64,000 nt of DNA from contig NZ_AVQK01000010.1 of the NCBI RefSeq assembly GCF_001401755.1, positions 248,001 through 312,000 of the forward strand, written 5' to 3'. This DNA is from Aquimarina longa SW024 (lineage in GTDB: Bacteria; Bacteroidota; Bacteroidia; Flavobacteriales; Flavobacteriaceae). Of this stretch, positions 17,609-26,970 are shown piece by piece. The translations under genes and the position numbers were made by a program. Every line of letters starts with the position of its first letter. The first letter of the stretch is position 1. The notes under the pieces were generated by a model. It was not told the origin of the DNA, did not search any database, and saw only the letters and a program-made list of their open reading frames with translations.

Positions 17609-18012
17609 TTTTCTTCAATTTTTTGTATTAAACGAGTCATCTTTTCAGTAATAGCAATCAATGCGATAGTTTGTTTTTCAAGTTTAGAGAGTAAAAACCG
17701 TGCTTTTTTTGTAGTGAAAGTGTTATGTAATAACTTGACTACTTGGTTATAATTCACACCTATTTTTCTAAATTGAGCGTAGAGTTCTGTCAGTTTTACA
17801 TAAATATCGTGAGCAGATTTATCAACTTTCACCACTTTAATTTCTCTTTCAAACAAAATGGAGCGGATAAAATCGGCTTTGACTTTTAATCCTGACATAT
17901 CAAATTGGAGCAAAAACTCGGCATTTTCTTCAGCATTTAATCGAAAAACATACCGATACACCAAAGGGTTTTCTTTCGGTTTTCGTCCTTTTTTAAGTTG
18001 TTTTTTCTTCAT
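17593..18012 (-). CDS. mobA: Mobilization protein MobA (relaxosome accessory)
   Basis: An upstream ATG at 18042 exists, but MKKKQLKKGRKPKENP at 18012 fits the usual MobA start in this family, giving 139 aa. The protein is basic, with the conserved VYRYVFRLNAEENAEFL and VKADFIRSILFEREIKV segments of a ribbon-helix-helix-like oriT-binding protein. It is the first gene of mobABC. oriT probably lies just upstream. Confidence 0.82.
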   Translation of the reverse strand: MKKKQLKKGRKPKENPLVYRYVFRLNAEENAEFLLQFDMSGLKVKADFIRSILFEREIKVVKVDKSAHDIYVKLTELYAQFRKIGVNYNQVVKLLHNTFTTKKARFLLSKLEKQTIALIAITEKMTRLIQKIEEKWLQK

Positions 18013-18042
18013 TGTAAGTGTTTTTAAAAGTGAAACTTCCAA

Positions 18043-18622
18043 TTCGTCTATTCAAAATCCTCGACTTCGGAGGGATTTTAAGCTCCGCAGGACAAGTTTG
18101 TAAGGAGAGGCACAAAAGGATTTTTGAGGCACTCATTACACAACTTGCTCTGTTCCGCTGAACAGTTTTTGAGATAATTTTTTTCAATATGACTCCCAAA
18201 AAATCATAACACAAAGTAAGAGGAGATAAATGGTTGTAACACTATGAGATATAGTGCCAAAAAGCGTCAATGAACGCCATTAAAAGCCACTTTTTGAGAT
18301 GTTTAAAAATGAGATGAAATCTGTTGTTTATTTGTGGTAAACATATCCGATAGAGCGTACCAAAAACACAACGTTAGTGTATGGTAAAAAAATAACATTC
18401 GGCAATTGTTGTAGATGAGAATTACAACATTCAGTATAGTGTAAAAACGAACAATTAGAGGAACAAATGAAATTAAGACATAACATTTGTTAGTAGTGTT
18501 GAAAGAATGGTTGCTTCTCTGTTCAAAAGAACTTTTAAACGATTCGATATTGGAATATAGGTTTTAACAATTTAACATTCGTTCATCAGCAAGCACGTAA
18601 AACGAAAAGTTTAAACGACAGA
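18043..18622. other. Divergent mobA/parA intergenic region, probable oriT
   Basis: About 580 bases lack genes. The stretch contains several dyads: aaaatcctc...gagggatttt at about 18053-18078, tgttgta/tacaaca at 18407-18413 and 18423-18429, and a gcgtcaatgaacgcc segment near 18276. Relaxase-adjacent intergenic DNA upstream of mobA is the usual oriT site in these elements. I cannot identify the nick site. Confidence 0.4.
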
Positions 18623-18685
18623 TTGTTGGTACTAACGGATAAAAGAACAAACGAAATAATATACGAACTCATAAATTTTAATCTC

Positions 18686-19444
18686 ATGAAAAAAGAACCT
18701 TTAAAAATCAGTTTTTCCTCTCAAAAGGGAGGTGTCGGTAAAAGTGCTATTACGGTACTTACCGCAGGAATGTTACATTATAAATTGGGCTATCAAGTAG
18801 TGGTCTTTGATTGCGATTATCCGCAGTTAAGTATTGCAATGCAAAGAGAGCGAGAGTTAAAAGCTGTGATGGAACACGACCATTTTAAACGAATGGCACA
18901 CACGCAATTTTCGCAGTTGAATAAGAAAGCTTACCCAGTTATTAAATGCAATGGAAATACCGCTTTAGAAGAAGCAGAAGCGTTTTTTAAAAAAAGTAAC
19001 ATTACCTATGACTTTGCTTTTTTCGATTTACCAGGAACGGTAAATTCAGCAGGAATCTTCAGAACATTATTAGGGATGAATGCTATTTTTTCTCCAATTA
19101 CAGCTGATAGGGTGGTTATGGAGAGTACACTATCATTCTTACAAATTGTAAAAAAGGTTTTTAAACAGAAGTCAAACAAGAATGGGTTACACTTATTTTG
19201 GAATATGGTGGATGGCAGAGAGAAATCTCCTTTGTATAAAACCTATGAAAAGGTTTTAAAAGAACTCGATTTTCATCTAATGCAACACTATTTTTCAGAT
19301 AGCAAACGCTTTCGTAAAGAGGTTCCAGAAATCAGCAAAGGTTTGGTATTTCGTTCTACCTTATTTCCGCCTCATCATCGAATGATACAGACTTCACGAT
19401 TAGAAACTTTTATGAATGAATTTTTACACCTTTTAAATTTATAG
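18686..19444 (+). CDS. traA: ParA/MinD-family ATPase (conjugative element TraA-like)
   Basis: The frame is open from 18623, but MKKEPLKISFSSQKGG at 18686 puts Walker A (KGGVGKS, residues 14-20) at its normal place, so this start is chosen (252 aa). A conserved aspartate segment (VVFDCDYPQLSIAMQRE) and the Walker B-like FAFFDLPGTVNS are present. In Bacteroides elements this ATPase opens the transfer region. Its role is probably partition or positioning of the excised element or channel. It is followed 2 bases later by a DUF3408 gene. Confidence 0.85.
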   Translation: MKKEPLKISFSSQKGGVGKSAITVLTAGMLHYKLGYQVVVFDCDYPQLSIAMQRERELKAVMEHDHFKRMAHTQFSQLNKKAYPVIKCNGNTALEEAEAFFKKSNITYDFAFFDLPGTVNSAGIFRTLLGMNAIFSPITADRVVMESTLSFLQIVKKVFKQKSNKNGLHLFWNMVDGREKSPLYKTYEKVLKELDFHLMQHYFSDSKRFRKEVPEISKGLVFRSTLFPPHHRMIQTSRLETFMNEFLHLLNL

Positions 19445-19446
19445 TT

Positions 19447-19854
19447 ATGAAAAAAGACGAAACATCTATTGATGAAGAAAAGTTAATGGAGCTAATGGCA
19501 CAACCATTTTCAAAGGATAGAAAGTTCCCTGAACTTGATGAAATCAATACTCAAAAAGAAGAAGAAAAAAGGCCTAAAGCCAAGCAGAAACGAAAACCCA
19601 AAACAAATTCTAAAGAAGAAAAGAATGAGTTTCAAGAACTGTTTTTTCAAAAAAATGACTTTACAGCTCGTACTGGAAAAACAGTTTCTATTAGGCCTAA
19701 ACACCACGAACGATTATTAAGAATATCTCGTGTTATAGGAGAAAATAAAGTATCGCTATCGAACTATTTAGATAATATTTTAGAATATCATTTTACTGAA
19801 TTTGAAGCCGAAATTATAAAACAATTTAAAAACAAGTATAAACCTATTTTATAA
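19447..19854 (+). CDS. DUF3408 conjugal transfer protein, copy 1
   Basis: The 135-aa protein has a low-complexity, lysine-rich N-terminal half and a conserved C-terminal DUF3408 domain (ARTGKTVSIRPKHHERL... SLSNYLDNILEYHF). The C-terminal part resembles a ribbon-helix-helix fold (inference). It sits between the ParA-like ATPase and a second DUF3408 gene, an arrangement that mimics ParA plus DNA-binding adaptors. Confidence 0.8.
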   Translation: MKKDETSIDEEKLMELMAQPFSKDRKFPELDEINTQKEEEKRPKAKQKRKPKTNSKEEKNEFQELFFQKNDFTARTGKTVSIRPKHHERLLRISRVIGENKVSLSNYLDNILEYHFTEFEAEIIKQFKNKYKPIL

Positions 19855-19866
19855 AATTTAATTATT

Positions 19867-20337
19867 ATGGAAACGCATTTACAAACTATTATTTTAGTCA
19901 TTTTATTAATCGAACGTTTTATTAGTTATAAAAGACAACAAGTACAAAAAGAAAAGTATCAACAAGTTAAAGAAGAAATTTTTTGCTTGAAAGAAAGACA
20001 GAAACATAAAAAAATAGAGAAAGAGATAAAAGAACAACCATCTCAAAAAGTAAAACAGGTAGAGCTGTCTAAAAAACCAAAAGTGATTTCTAAAAATTCG
20101 AATAGCAAGCCTTATCAAGAGTTGTTTTTGCAAAAATCGGATGTAGTAGCTCGTAAAGGAAAGTCGGTTTATATTCAACCAAAGATGCACAAGACATTAT
20201 TTAGAATTACAAGGGAGATTACAGATAATGAGATTTCAGTTGCCAATTATTTGGATAATATTTTACGTTGTCATTTTGAAGAATATCAGGCTGAAATAAC
20301 AAAACAATTTGAAGATAAGTATAAGTCCATTTTTTAA
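19867..20337 (+). CDS. DUF3408 conjugal transfer protein, copy 2
   Basis: The 156-aa protein begins with a short hydrophobic segment (TIILVILLIERFI) that could be a membrane anchor, then a charged lysine/glutamate-rich linker and a C-terminal DUF3408 domain (ARKGKSVYIQPKMHKTL... SVANYLDNILRCHF). The domain is clearly paralogous to that of the gene at 19447-19854, pointing to an old tandem duplication in which this copy has an added anchor. Confidence 0.8.
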   Translation: METHLQTIILVILLIERFISYKRQQVQKEKYQQVKEEIFCLKERQKHKKIEKEIKEQPSQKVKQVELSKKPKVISKNSNSKPYQELFLQKSDVVARKGKSVYIQPKMHKTLFRITREITDNEISVANYLDNILRCHFEEYQAEITKQFEDKYKSIF

Positions 20338-20348
20338 AATCAAGTATT

Positions 20349-20951
20349 ATGGAAACTTATATACAACCACTGATTTTACTTTTGTTGATTGTTTTATTGA
20401 TAGACCGTTTTCGACCTAAAAAAATAACAAAAGAAACAATAGTAAAGAATAAAAAAAGTAAAAAGAATTCCTCTATTATGGGCGAACCTAAAACTATTGA
20501 AAAATCAATAAAAGGAGCTTCTAAAAAGAAGGCTCTGACAAAAAACACACCTAAAAAGAATACTTCTAAAGTAATTCCTACGGAAGCATTAGACGAAGTT
20601 TTTGGAAGGCCCAATACACAAACCCTCATCGCCGATGATTGGGAGTTCATTGAAGAAGAAGAGGATTTAAAATCTAATATTTCTATAGAACACGACCAAG
20701 ATTTTAGCACAGGAATTTCAGTAGATGAATTGGGTAAAATATCCACTTTATTAAAACAAAAGGAGCTAACAAACGAAACATTACCCGTAGCTGTAAAAAT
20801 TGCAGATACTGAATTATTAGAACTTTTAAACGAGCAAATACCACAAGCACAACAACGAGTAACTTCTTTATTAGATAAGTATTTAAAAACACATCACAAT
20901 CCTAAAATATCCGAAGATTGGAGGGATTTTGATATTGGGGAGTTTGTGTGA
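20349..20951 (+). CDS. Conjugative element protein with N-terminal membrane anchor (TraD-position)
   Basis: The 200-aa protein opens METYIQPLILLLLIVLLIDRF, a membrane helix like that of the preceding DUF3408 copy 2. A basic linker and an acidic region (EFIEEEEDLKSN) follow. The C-terminus (QVTSLLDKYL-like helices, ending DWRDFDIGEFV) has no family I can name. The shared anchor suggests it works with copy 2 at the membrane. It is the last gene before a strong terminator. Confidence 0.6.
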   Translation: METYIQPLILLLLIVLLIDRFRPKKITKETIVKNKKSKKNSSIMGEPKTIEKSIKGASKKKALTKNTPKKNTSKVIPTEALDEVFGRPNTQTLIADDWEFIEEEEDLKSNISIEHDQDFSTGISVDELGKISTLLKQKELTNETLPVAVKIADTELLELLNEQIPQAQQRVTSLLDKYLKTHHNPKISEDWRDFDIGEFV

Positions 20952-20973
20952 GTTACAACTTCTAATTTTTGAC

Positions 20974-21004
20974 AACACCTCACCAAAAATTGAGGTGTTT
21001 TTTT
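20974..21004 (+). terminator. Rho-independent terminator after the parA operon
   Basis: A perfect 9-bp stem, aacacctca / tgaggtgtt, with an 8-base loop is followed directly by a run of seven T. It lies 22 bases after the stop of the gene ending at 20951 and separates the parA group from the tra operon. Confidence 0.9.
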
Positions 21005-21273
21005 ATACCCAAAACTTTCCAAACCCTACCATCTCAAAGCCAACTAAAGCCAAAAAAATGGATTTCTAAAAAGGGCTTCATCTTCAAAATACTTTCGTGC
21101 AAAACAAGCTAAAAAAACAGCTTAAAAAATGCACGAAAATGAAAGAATTACAATTCATTCAACAACATTTCGAGTACGGATAGCAAGAGATTGATACTCT
21201 CATTTTTTCTAAACCATCAATCAAAGGTTTAGACCACAAAACATTCTATTCAGTAAATAAAATCATCAAAAAA
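21005..21273 (+). promoter_or_regulatory. Leader region of the tra operon with hairpin
   Basis: No gene is visible apart from a 14-codon frame at 21139. A nested hairpin spans 21093-21138: outer stem tttcgtgc/gcacgaaa and inner stem aagct/agctt. As the transcript leader of the long tra operon it could carry regulation. No known riboswitch is recognised. Confidence 0.4.
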
Positions 21274-21582
21274 ATGAACACTCGAATTTATAAAAAAACA
21301 GCATTTAGTATGCTTTGCTTTTTGGTATTTGTAGCCACTACTTATGCACAAGATGGCGCAGGAGGAATTAATCAAGCGACACAAATGGTTACCTCATATT
21401 TCGACCCCGCTACCAAACTCATCTACGCCATTGGTGCGGTTGTAGGATTAATCGGTGGTGTAAAAGTATATAATAAATTTTCATCGGGCGACCCAGATAC
21501 TTCCAAAACGGCCGCATCATGGTTTGGAGCTTGTATCTTTTTAATTGTTTCGGCAACCATATTACGCTCATTTTTCCTGTAA
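21274..21582 (+). CDS. traE: TraE, DUF4134 (VirB2-like pilin subunit)
   Basis: The 102-aa protein has a signal peptide ending TTYAQ, a short polar loop (DGAGGINQATQMVTSYF) and two membrane helices (LIYAIGAVVGLIGGV and FGACIFLIVSATILR), the pattern of small DUF4134 proteins. In CTnDOT nomenclature this is TraE, the likely pilin analogue. traF begins 5 bases later. Confidence 0.88.
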   Translation: MNTRIYKKTAFSMLCFLVFVATTYAQDGAGGINQATQMVTSYFDPATKLIYAIGAVVGLIGGVKVYNKFSSGDPDTSKTAASWFGACIFLIVSATILRSFFL

Positions 21583-21586
21583 GATT

Positions 21587-21913
21587 ATGGCAAGTTTTCA
21601 AATCAATAAAGGCATCGGAAGAACGGTAGAGTTTAAAGGCTTAAAAGCACAATACCTGTTCATCTTTGCAGGCGGATTACTCGGCGTATTTATCGCAGTC
21701 GTCATTCTGTATATGATAGGTATCAATCAGTATATCTGCCTCACGTTGGGATTGGCAAGTGGCGGATTCCTCATTTGGAAAACGTTCGCTTTAAACAACA
21801 AATATGGCGAACACGGACTGATGAAAATTTCAGCTCGTAAAAACCACCCGCAATTTATAACCCGTCTGCGCTCGGCACAAAAACTTATGCATCTTCAAAA
21901 TCAAGAAAAATGA
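21587..21913 (+). CDS. traF: TraF, DUF4133 (VirB3-like)
   Basis: The frame extends to 21545, but the ATG at 21587 (MASFQINKGIGRTVEFKGL) matches the conserved family start and avoids overlap with traE; product 108 aa. It has two adjacent membrane helices (about 23-65) followed by the cytoplasmic tail HGLMKISARKNHPQFI. DUF4133 corresponds to VirB3 in mating-channel assembly. It overlaps traG by 4 bases. Confidence 0.88.
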   Translation: MASFQINKGIGRTVEFKGLKAQYLFIFAGGLLGVFIAVVILYMIGINQYICLTLGLASGGFLIWKTFALNNKYGEHGLMKISARKNHPQFITRLRSAQKLMHLQNQEK

Positions 21914-24483
21914 GACCTATAGCCAAACGAAATACATTAGCCGATAAATTCCCAATTTGGGCGGTAGAGCATAATTGCATCATCAGCAAAGATGCAGACA
22001 TTACCATTGCGTTTAAAGTTACACTACCTGAACTGTTTACAGTAACTGGTAAAGAGTACGAAGCCATCCATTCAGCTTGGCACAAAGCCATTAAGGTTTT
22101 GCCTGATTATACAATTGTACATAAACAAGATTGGTTTCTAAAAGAGACTTATGAGCCAGAACTGACGAACGAAGCAGTAGCAGAGGCAAGCGAGCTTGGC
22201 TCTGCACTGCAAGGAGGAAGAAGACGAAGTCAAATTCAGAAGGATAATTTGAGTTTTCTTTCTCGGAGTTTTGAAAAACACTTTAATCAACGTCCGTTTT
22301 TGGCGCACCATTGTTATGTGTACGTTACTAAAACAACCAAAGAGCGTATGCGTCGTCAAAGTAGTTTTTCAACGCTTACACGTAAACGTCTTGTTCCAAA
22401 AGAAATTCAAGATAAAGAAACGATGCTCAAATTTATGGAAGCCGTTGATCAGTTTGAACGCATCATTAACGATTCAGGATATGTAGGATTGCAACGTTTA
22501 ACTGATTCAGACATTATCGGTTCAGACACTAAAAAAGGCTTGTTAGAAGAATATTTATCCTTATCAGGAAATGATAATTTCACTTTACAAGACATCCATT
22601 TAGGGGCAAATGAGGTAAAAGTAGGCGACAAAATAGTGTGCCTACATACCTTGTCGGATACTGAAGATTTACCCAATGAAGTTAGTACTGATACACGATT
22701 TGAACGTTTATCTACTGACCGAAGTGACTGTCAATTATCCTTTGCATCACCTGTAGGATTGCTATTAAGTTGTAATCACATTTACAACCAGTATATCTTT
22801 ATAGATAATAGCGAAGAAAATTTACGAAAGTTTGAGAAATCAGCTCGAAATATGCACTCGTTAGGTAAGTACAGTCGTAGCAATCAAATCAATAAAGAGT
22901 GGATTGAGAATTATTTGAACGAAGCCCACTCGAATGGATTAACTTCGGTTCGATGTCATTGTAATGTTTTGGCTTGGAGTGATGACCGAAACGAATTACG
23001 AAAAATCAAAAATGATGTTGGTAGTCAATTAGCATTAATGGAGTGTCGTCCGCATCACAATACAGTTGATACAGCAACATTATATTGGGCAGGAATGGCG
23101 GGTAATGCTGGTGATTTTCCAGCGGAAGAAAGCTTTTACACATTTATAGACCCTGCGCTGTGTTTCTTTACTCAAGAAACCAATTACCACAACTCACTTT
23201 CACCTTTCGGAATAAAAATGGTGGACAGGCTAACGGGGAAGCCCATTCATTTAGATATTTCCGATTTACCAATGAAAAAAGGAATTATTACCAACCGAAA
23301 CAAGTTTATACTTGGTCCTTCGGGAAGCGGAAAATCTTTTTTCACCAATCATCTTATCCGACAATATTACGAACAGGGGACACACGTATTGTTGGTGGAT
23401 ACAGGTAATAGTTATCAGGGGTTATGTGAGTTAGTTCGTCAAAAAACGAATGGTAATGACGGGGTCTATTTTACCTATACTGAAGAAAATCCGATAGCGT
23501 TCAATCCGTTTTACACAGACGATGGTGTGTTTGATATTGAAAAACGAGAAAGTATCAAAACACTGATTATGACCTTGTGGAAACGGGATGATGAACCAGC
23601 TTCACGTTCAGAAGAAGTGGCACTTTCTAATGCCGTGAATTTGTTCATTAAAAGTATTCAGAAAGGAACAGTTACCGATGTGTCTTTCAATGGTTTTTAC
23701 GAGTTCACGCAAACCGATTACAAAGCTATTTTAGAAGAAAAAAAGGTACGCGAAAAAGACTTCGATTTAGCTAATTTCTTAAACGTGTTAGAGCCGTATT
23801 ACAAAGGTGGTGAATATGATTATCTGCTCAATTCAACCAAAGAATTAGACTTGTTGAATAAGCGATTTATTGTGTTTGAAATTGATGCAATTAAAGACCA
23901 CAAAATTCTATTTCCAATTGTGACTATTATCATTATGGAAGTCTTCATCAACAAGATGAGAAGATTGACAGGTATCCGTAAACTGATTTTAATTGAAGAA
24001 GCGTGGAAAGCCATTGCCAAAGAAGGAATGGCAGAGTACATCAAATACTTATTCAAAACCGTTCGGAAGTTTTTTGGAGAAGCCATTGTGGTGACACAGG
24101 AAGTGGACGATATCATTCAATCACCGATTGTAAAGGAGTCGATTATCAATAATTCGGATTGTAAGATACTGCTCGACCAACGAAAGTATATGAACAAATT
24201 CGATGGTATTCAGGAAATGCTCGGATTAACTGAAAAGGAAAAAGCACAGATTTTGTCGATTAATCTTAATAATCATCCAAGTCGCTTGTATAAAGAAGTT
24301 TGGATAGGTTTAGGAGGTACACAATCCGCAGTCTATGCTACCGAAGTAAGTGCCGAAGAATACTTGACCTATACCACCGAAGAAACCGAGAAAATGAAGG
24401 TACTACAACTTGCCGAAGCGCAAGGTGGAAATATAGAGTATGCCATTAAACATTTGGCAGAAGAACGTAGAAATAAATCATAA
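21910..24483 (+). CDS. traG: TraG, VirB4-like conjugation ATPase
   Basis: This is an 857-aa cytoplasmic/inner-membrane ATPase. Walker A GPSGSGKS is at residues 469-476, Walker B is the segment RKLILIEEAW near 692-701, and the motif VVTQEVDDI follows. The N-terminal half is the usual VirB4 substrate/assembly domain. The length matches Bacteroidota TraG. It powers pilus and channel assembly. It is translationally coupled to traF. Confidence 0.93.
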   Translation: MRPIAKRNTLADKFPIWAVEHNCIISKDADITIAFKVTLPELFTVTGKEYEAIHSAWHKAIKVLPDYTIVHKQDWFLKETYEPELTNEAVAEASELGSALQGGRRRSQIQKDNLSFLSRSFEKHFNQRPFLAHHCYVYVTKTTKERMRRQSSFSTLTRKRLVPKEIQDKETMLKFMEAVDQFERIINDSGYVGLQRLTDSDIIGSDTKKGLLEEYLSLSGNDNFTLQDIHLGANEVKVGDKIVCLHTLSDTEDLPNEVSTDTRFERLSTDRSDCQLSFASPVGLLLSCNHIYNQYIFIDNSEENLRKFEKSARNMHSLGKYSRSNQINKEWIENYLNEAHSNGLTSVRCHCNVLAWSDDRNELRKIKNDVGSQLALMECRPHHNTVDTATLYWAGMAGNAGDFPAEESFYTFIDPALCFFTQETNYHNSLSPFGIKMVDRLTGKPIHLDISDLPMKKGIITNRNKFILGPSGSGKSFFTNHLIRQYYEQGTHVLLVDTGNSYQGLCELVRQKTNGNDGVYFTYTEENPIAFNPFYTDDGVFDIEKRESIKTLIMTLWKRDDEPASRSEEVALSNAVNLFIKSIQKGTVTDVSFNGFYEFTQTDYKAILEEKKVREKDFDLANFLNVLEPYYKGGEYDYLLNSTKELDLLNKRFIVFEIDAIKDHKILFPIVTIIIMEVFINKMRRLTGIRKLILIEEAWKAIAKEGMAEYIKYLFKTVRKFFGEAIVVTQEVDDIIQSPIVKESIINNSDCKILLDQRKYMNKFDGIQEMLGLTEKEKAQILSINLNNHPSRLYKEVWIGLGGTQSAVYATEVSAEEYLTYTTEETEKMKVLQLAEAQGGNIEYAIKHLAEERRNKS

Positions 24484-24502
24484 AATTTTAAAAACAAATA
24501 GT

Positions 24503-25129
24503 ATGAAACGAATTATCGTAATAATGCTATTGATGATAGGATTTCATCATAGCACGCAAGCACAATGGGTAGTGACTGACCCAACGAATTTAGCACAAGG
24601 CATTGTTAATACTGCACAAGAGATTGTACAAACCTCTTCAACAGCAACAAATATGATTAACAATTTCAAAGAAACTGTAAAAATCTATAAGCAAGGTAAA
24701 AAGTATTATGACCAACTAAAGAGTGTCAAAAACTTGGTAAAAGACGCACGAAAAGTACAGCAAACAGTCTTAATGGTTGGTGAAATTTCAGACATCTATG
24801 TCAATAATTTTCAGAAAATGTTACAAGATGAAAATTACACTCCACAGGAATTAACAGCCATTGCTTTCGGGTATTCCAAACTGTTAGAAGAAAGTGGCGA
24901 TTTAGTAAAAGACCTCAAAAAAATTGTCAATCCCTCTACATTATCTATGAATGATAAAGAGCGTATGGACGTGATAAACGAAGTCTATAAAGAAGTAAAA
25001 GGCTACCGAAATTTAGTGAATTACTACACCCAAAAGAACATAGGTGTAAGCTATTTACGAGCAAAAAAGAAAGGAAATACACAACGTGTATTAGCCTTAT
25101 ACGGAACAGCAAACGAACGTAACTGGTAA
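24503..25129 (+). CDS. traI: TraI-like protein, DUF4141
   Basis: The start at 24503 (MKRIIVIMLLMIGF) is preferred over the upstream in-frame ATG at 24440, because it begins a good signal peptide ending STQAQ and avoids a 44-base overlap with traG. The 208-aa product is helical (VQTSSTATNMINNFKETVKIY...), matching DUF4141. These periplasmic proteins resemble VirB5 in layout. Confidence 0.85.
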   Translation: MKRIIVIMLLMIGFHHSTQAQWVVTDPTNLAQGIVNTAQEIVQTSSTATNMINNFKETVKIYKQGKKYYDQLKSVKNLVKDARKVQQTVLMVGEISDIYVNNFQKMLQDENYTPQELTAIAFGYSKLLEESGDLVKDLKKIVNPSTLSMNDKERMDVINEVYKEVKGYRNLVNYYTQKNIGVSYLRAKKKGNTQRVLALYGTANERNW

Positions 25130-25139
25130 TAATAAAGCG

Positions 25140-26150
25140 ATGTTTTTAGTTTCTGAATTTGACAATTTACATCAGGTATTACGCAGTTTATATACTGAAA
25201 TGATGCCTTTATGCAGTAATATGATAGGCATTGCCAAAGGTATTGCAGGGCTTGGGGCATTATTTTACGTGTCGTCTCGGGTTTGGCAATCCTTGGCTCG
25301 TGCCGAACCTATTGATGTGTACCCAATGCTACGTCCGTTTGCGATTGGTTTGTGTATCCTGTTTTTTCCTTCTATGGTTTTAGGAACGATTAACGGAGTG
25401 TTAAGTCCTGTGGTTAGTGGTACAGCAAGTATGTTAGAAACACAAACTTTTGATATGCAAGCGTATCAAGAGCAAAAAGATAGGTTAGAATACGAGGCAA
25501 TGCTACGAAACCCTGAAACCGCCTATTTAGTAAGTAATGAAGAATTTGATAAAAAGTTAGATGGATTAGGGTGGTCGGCTACCGATTTAGCAGCAAGAAC
25601 AGGAATGTACATAGAACAAGGAATGTATGAGTTGAATCAAAGTATGCGAAATGCGTTTCGTTCGTTATTAGAACTTCTTTTTCAAGCCGCTTCTTTAATC
25701 ATTGATACCATTCGGACGTTCTTTTTAGTGGTCTTGTCCATTTTAGGACCGATAGCTTTTGCAATTTCTATTTGGGACGGATTTCATAATACACTTATGC
25801 AATGGTTCAATCGCTATATCAGCGTTTATTTTTGGTTGCCAATTTCTAATTTATTCGGAGTCTTATTAGCAAAAATTCAAGTATTAATGCTCACCAAAGA
25901 CATTGAAGCTTTATCCGACCCCAACTATATTCCTGATGGTTCAAACACGGTGTATTCTGTGTTTATGCTTATCGGAATTATTGGCTATTTCACTATTCCA
26001 ACGGTATCCAATTGGGTTATTCAGTCAGGAGGCATGGGCAATTATAATAGAAATATCAATCAATCTTCCAAAAAGGCAGGAAATACAGCAGCGGCAGTAA
26101 CGGGAGCTTTAGCAGGGAATATTAAAGGAAGATTAGTAGGGAAAAAATAA
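25140..26150 (+). CDS. traJ: TraJ, polytopic inner-membrane channel protein (VirB6-like)
   Basis: The 336-aa protein has about six to seven membrane segments (GIAKGIAGLGALFYV, IGLCILFFPSMVLG, FFLVVLSILGPIAFAI, VYSVFMLIGIIGYF), a periplasmic loop at about residues 90-155, and a basic tail ending KGRLVGKK. The motif SVYFWLPISNLFG is characteristic of Bacteroidota TraJ. It starts 10 bases after traI. Confidence 0.9.
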   Translation: MFLVSEFDNLHQVLRSLYTEMMPLCSNMIGIAKGIAGLGALFYVSSRVWQSLARAEPIDVYPMLRPFAIGLCILFFPSMVLGTINGVLSPVVSGTASMLETQTFDMQAYQEQKDRLEYEAMLRNPETAYLVSNEEFDKKLDGLGWSATDLAARTGMYIEQGMYELNQSMRNAFRSLLELLFQAASLIIDTIRTFFLVVLSILGPIAFAISIWDGFHNTLMQWFNRYISVYFWLPISNLFGVLLAKIQVLMLTKDIEALSDPNYIPDGSNTVYSVFMLIGIIGYFTIPTVSNWVIQSGGMGNYNRNINQSSKKAGNTAAAVTGALAGNIKGRLVGKK

Positions 26151-26158
26151 TAAATAAG

Positions 26159-26794
26159 ATGAAAAACAAGATAAATTTTAAAACACTCACTACGGTTGAA
26201 AGTAGCTTTAAACAAATACGTTTATTCAGCATTTTGTTTATCGTATTATGTACAGGAATTGTAGGGTATTCGGTATTTAGTTCGTACCAATTTGCCGAAG
26301 CACAACGCCAAAAAATCTATGTGTTAGACAAAGGAAAATCGTTGATGTTAGCCTTATCTCAAGACGCTTCGTTAAACCGACCTGTGGAAGCTAGAGAGCA
26401 TATCCGCAGGTTTCACGAACTGTTTTTTACCCTTGCACCCGATAATAAAGCCATCGAAGCAAACATCAAAAGAGCCTTGTTTATGGCTGATAAAAGTGCT
26501 TTTGATTACTACAAAGACTTATCAGAGAAAGGGTATTACAATCGAATAATTTCAGGAAATATCCATCAGCGAGTGGTGGTAGATAGTATTCAGACAAATT
26601 TCAATTCCTATCCGTATGAAATGACCTTGTACGGCACACAGTGGATTATCAGAGCGAGTAACAAAACCGAACGGAGTTTAATCACTTCGTGTCAGTTGGT
26701 CAATTCTGTGCGTTCCGATAACAATCCACAAGGTTTTACGATTGAAAATTTCAAGGTGCTTGCCAACAAAGACTTGCAAACCATTAAGCGATGA
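26159..26794 (+). CDS. traK: TraK (VirB8-like)
   Basis: The 211-aa protein has a short cytoplasmic N-terminus (residues 1-20), one membrane helix at about 22-45 (LFSILFIVLCTGIVGYSVF), and a periplasmic NTF2-like domain, the layout of VirB8. It starts 8 bases after traJ and overlaps traL by 4 bases. Confidence 0.88.
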   Translation: MKNKINFKTLTTVESSFKQIRLFSILFIVLCTGIVGYSVFSSYQFAEAQRQKIYVLDKGKSLMLALSQDASLNRPVEAREHIRRFHELFFTLAPDNKAIEANIKRALFMADKSAFDYYKDLSEKGYYNRIISGNIHQRVVVDSIQTNFNSYPYEMTLYGTQWIIRASNKTERSLITSCQLVNSVRSDNNPQGFTIENFKVLANKDLQTIKR

Positions 26795-26940
26795 AACGAC
26801 AACAAAAAATATCGCAATGGTTAAAAACGCAGTGCGAAGCACTCACACCTAAGCAACAAAGAGTGTTGTTGTGGGTGCTGTTGGTAAGTTATACACTACT
26901 CACGTTGTGGGTAGTTGTAGAGGTATTTGTTACCTCATAG
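26791..26940 (+). CDS. traL: TraL, 49-aa membrane protein
   Basis: The ATG at 26791 overlaps the traK stop (ATGA). The product starts MKRQQKISQWLKTQCEALT, followed by one membrane helix (VLLWVLLVSYTLLTLWVVVE), and ends at the TAG 26938-26940. The position between traK and traM and the small size match TraL of Bacteroides elements. It is probably a small inner-membrane channel component. Confidence 0.8.
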   Translation: MKRQQKISQWLKTQCEALTPKQQRVLLWVLLVSYTLLTLWVVVEVFVTS

Positions 26941-26970
26941 TAAAGTATAAACTCAATTAAAATAAAAGAT

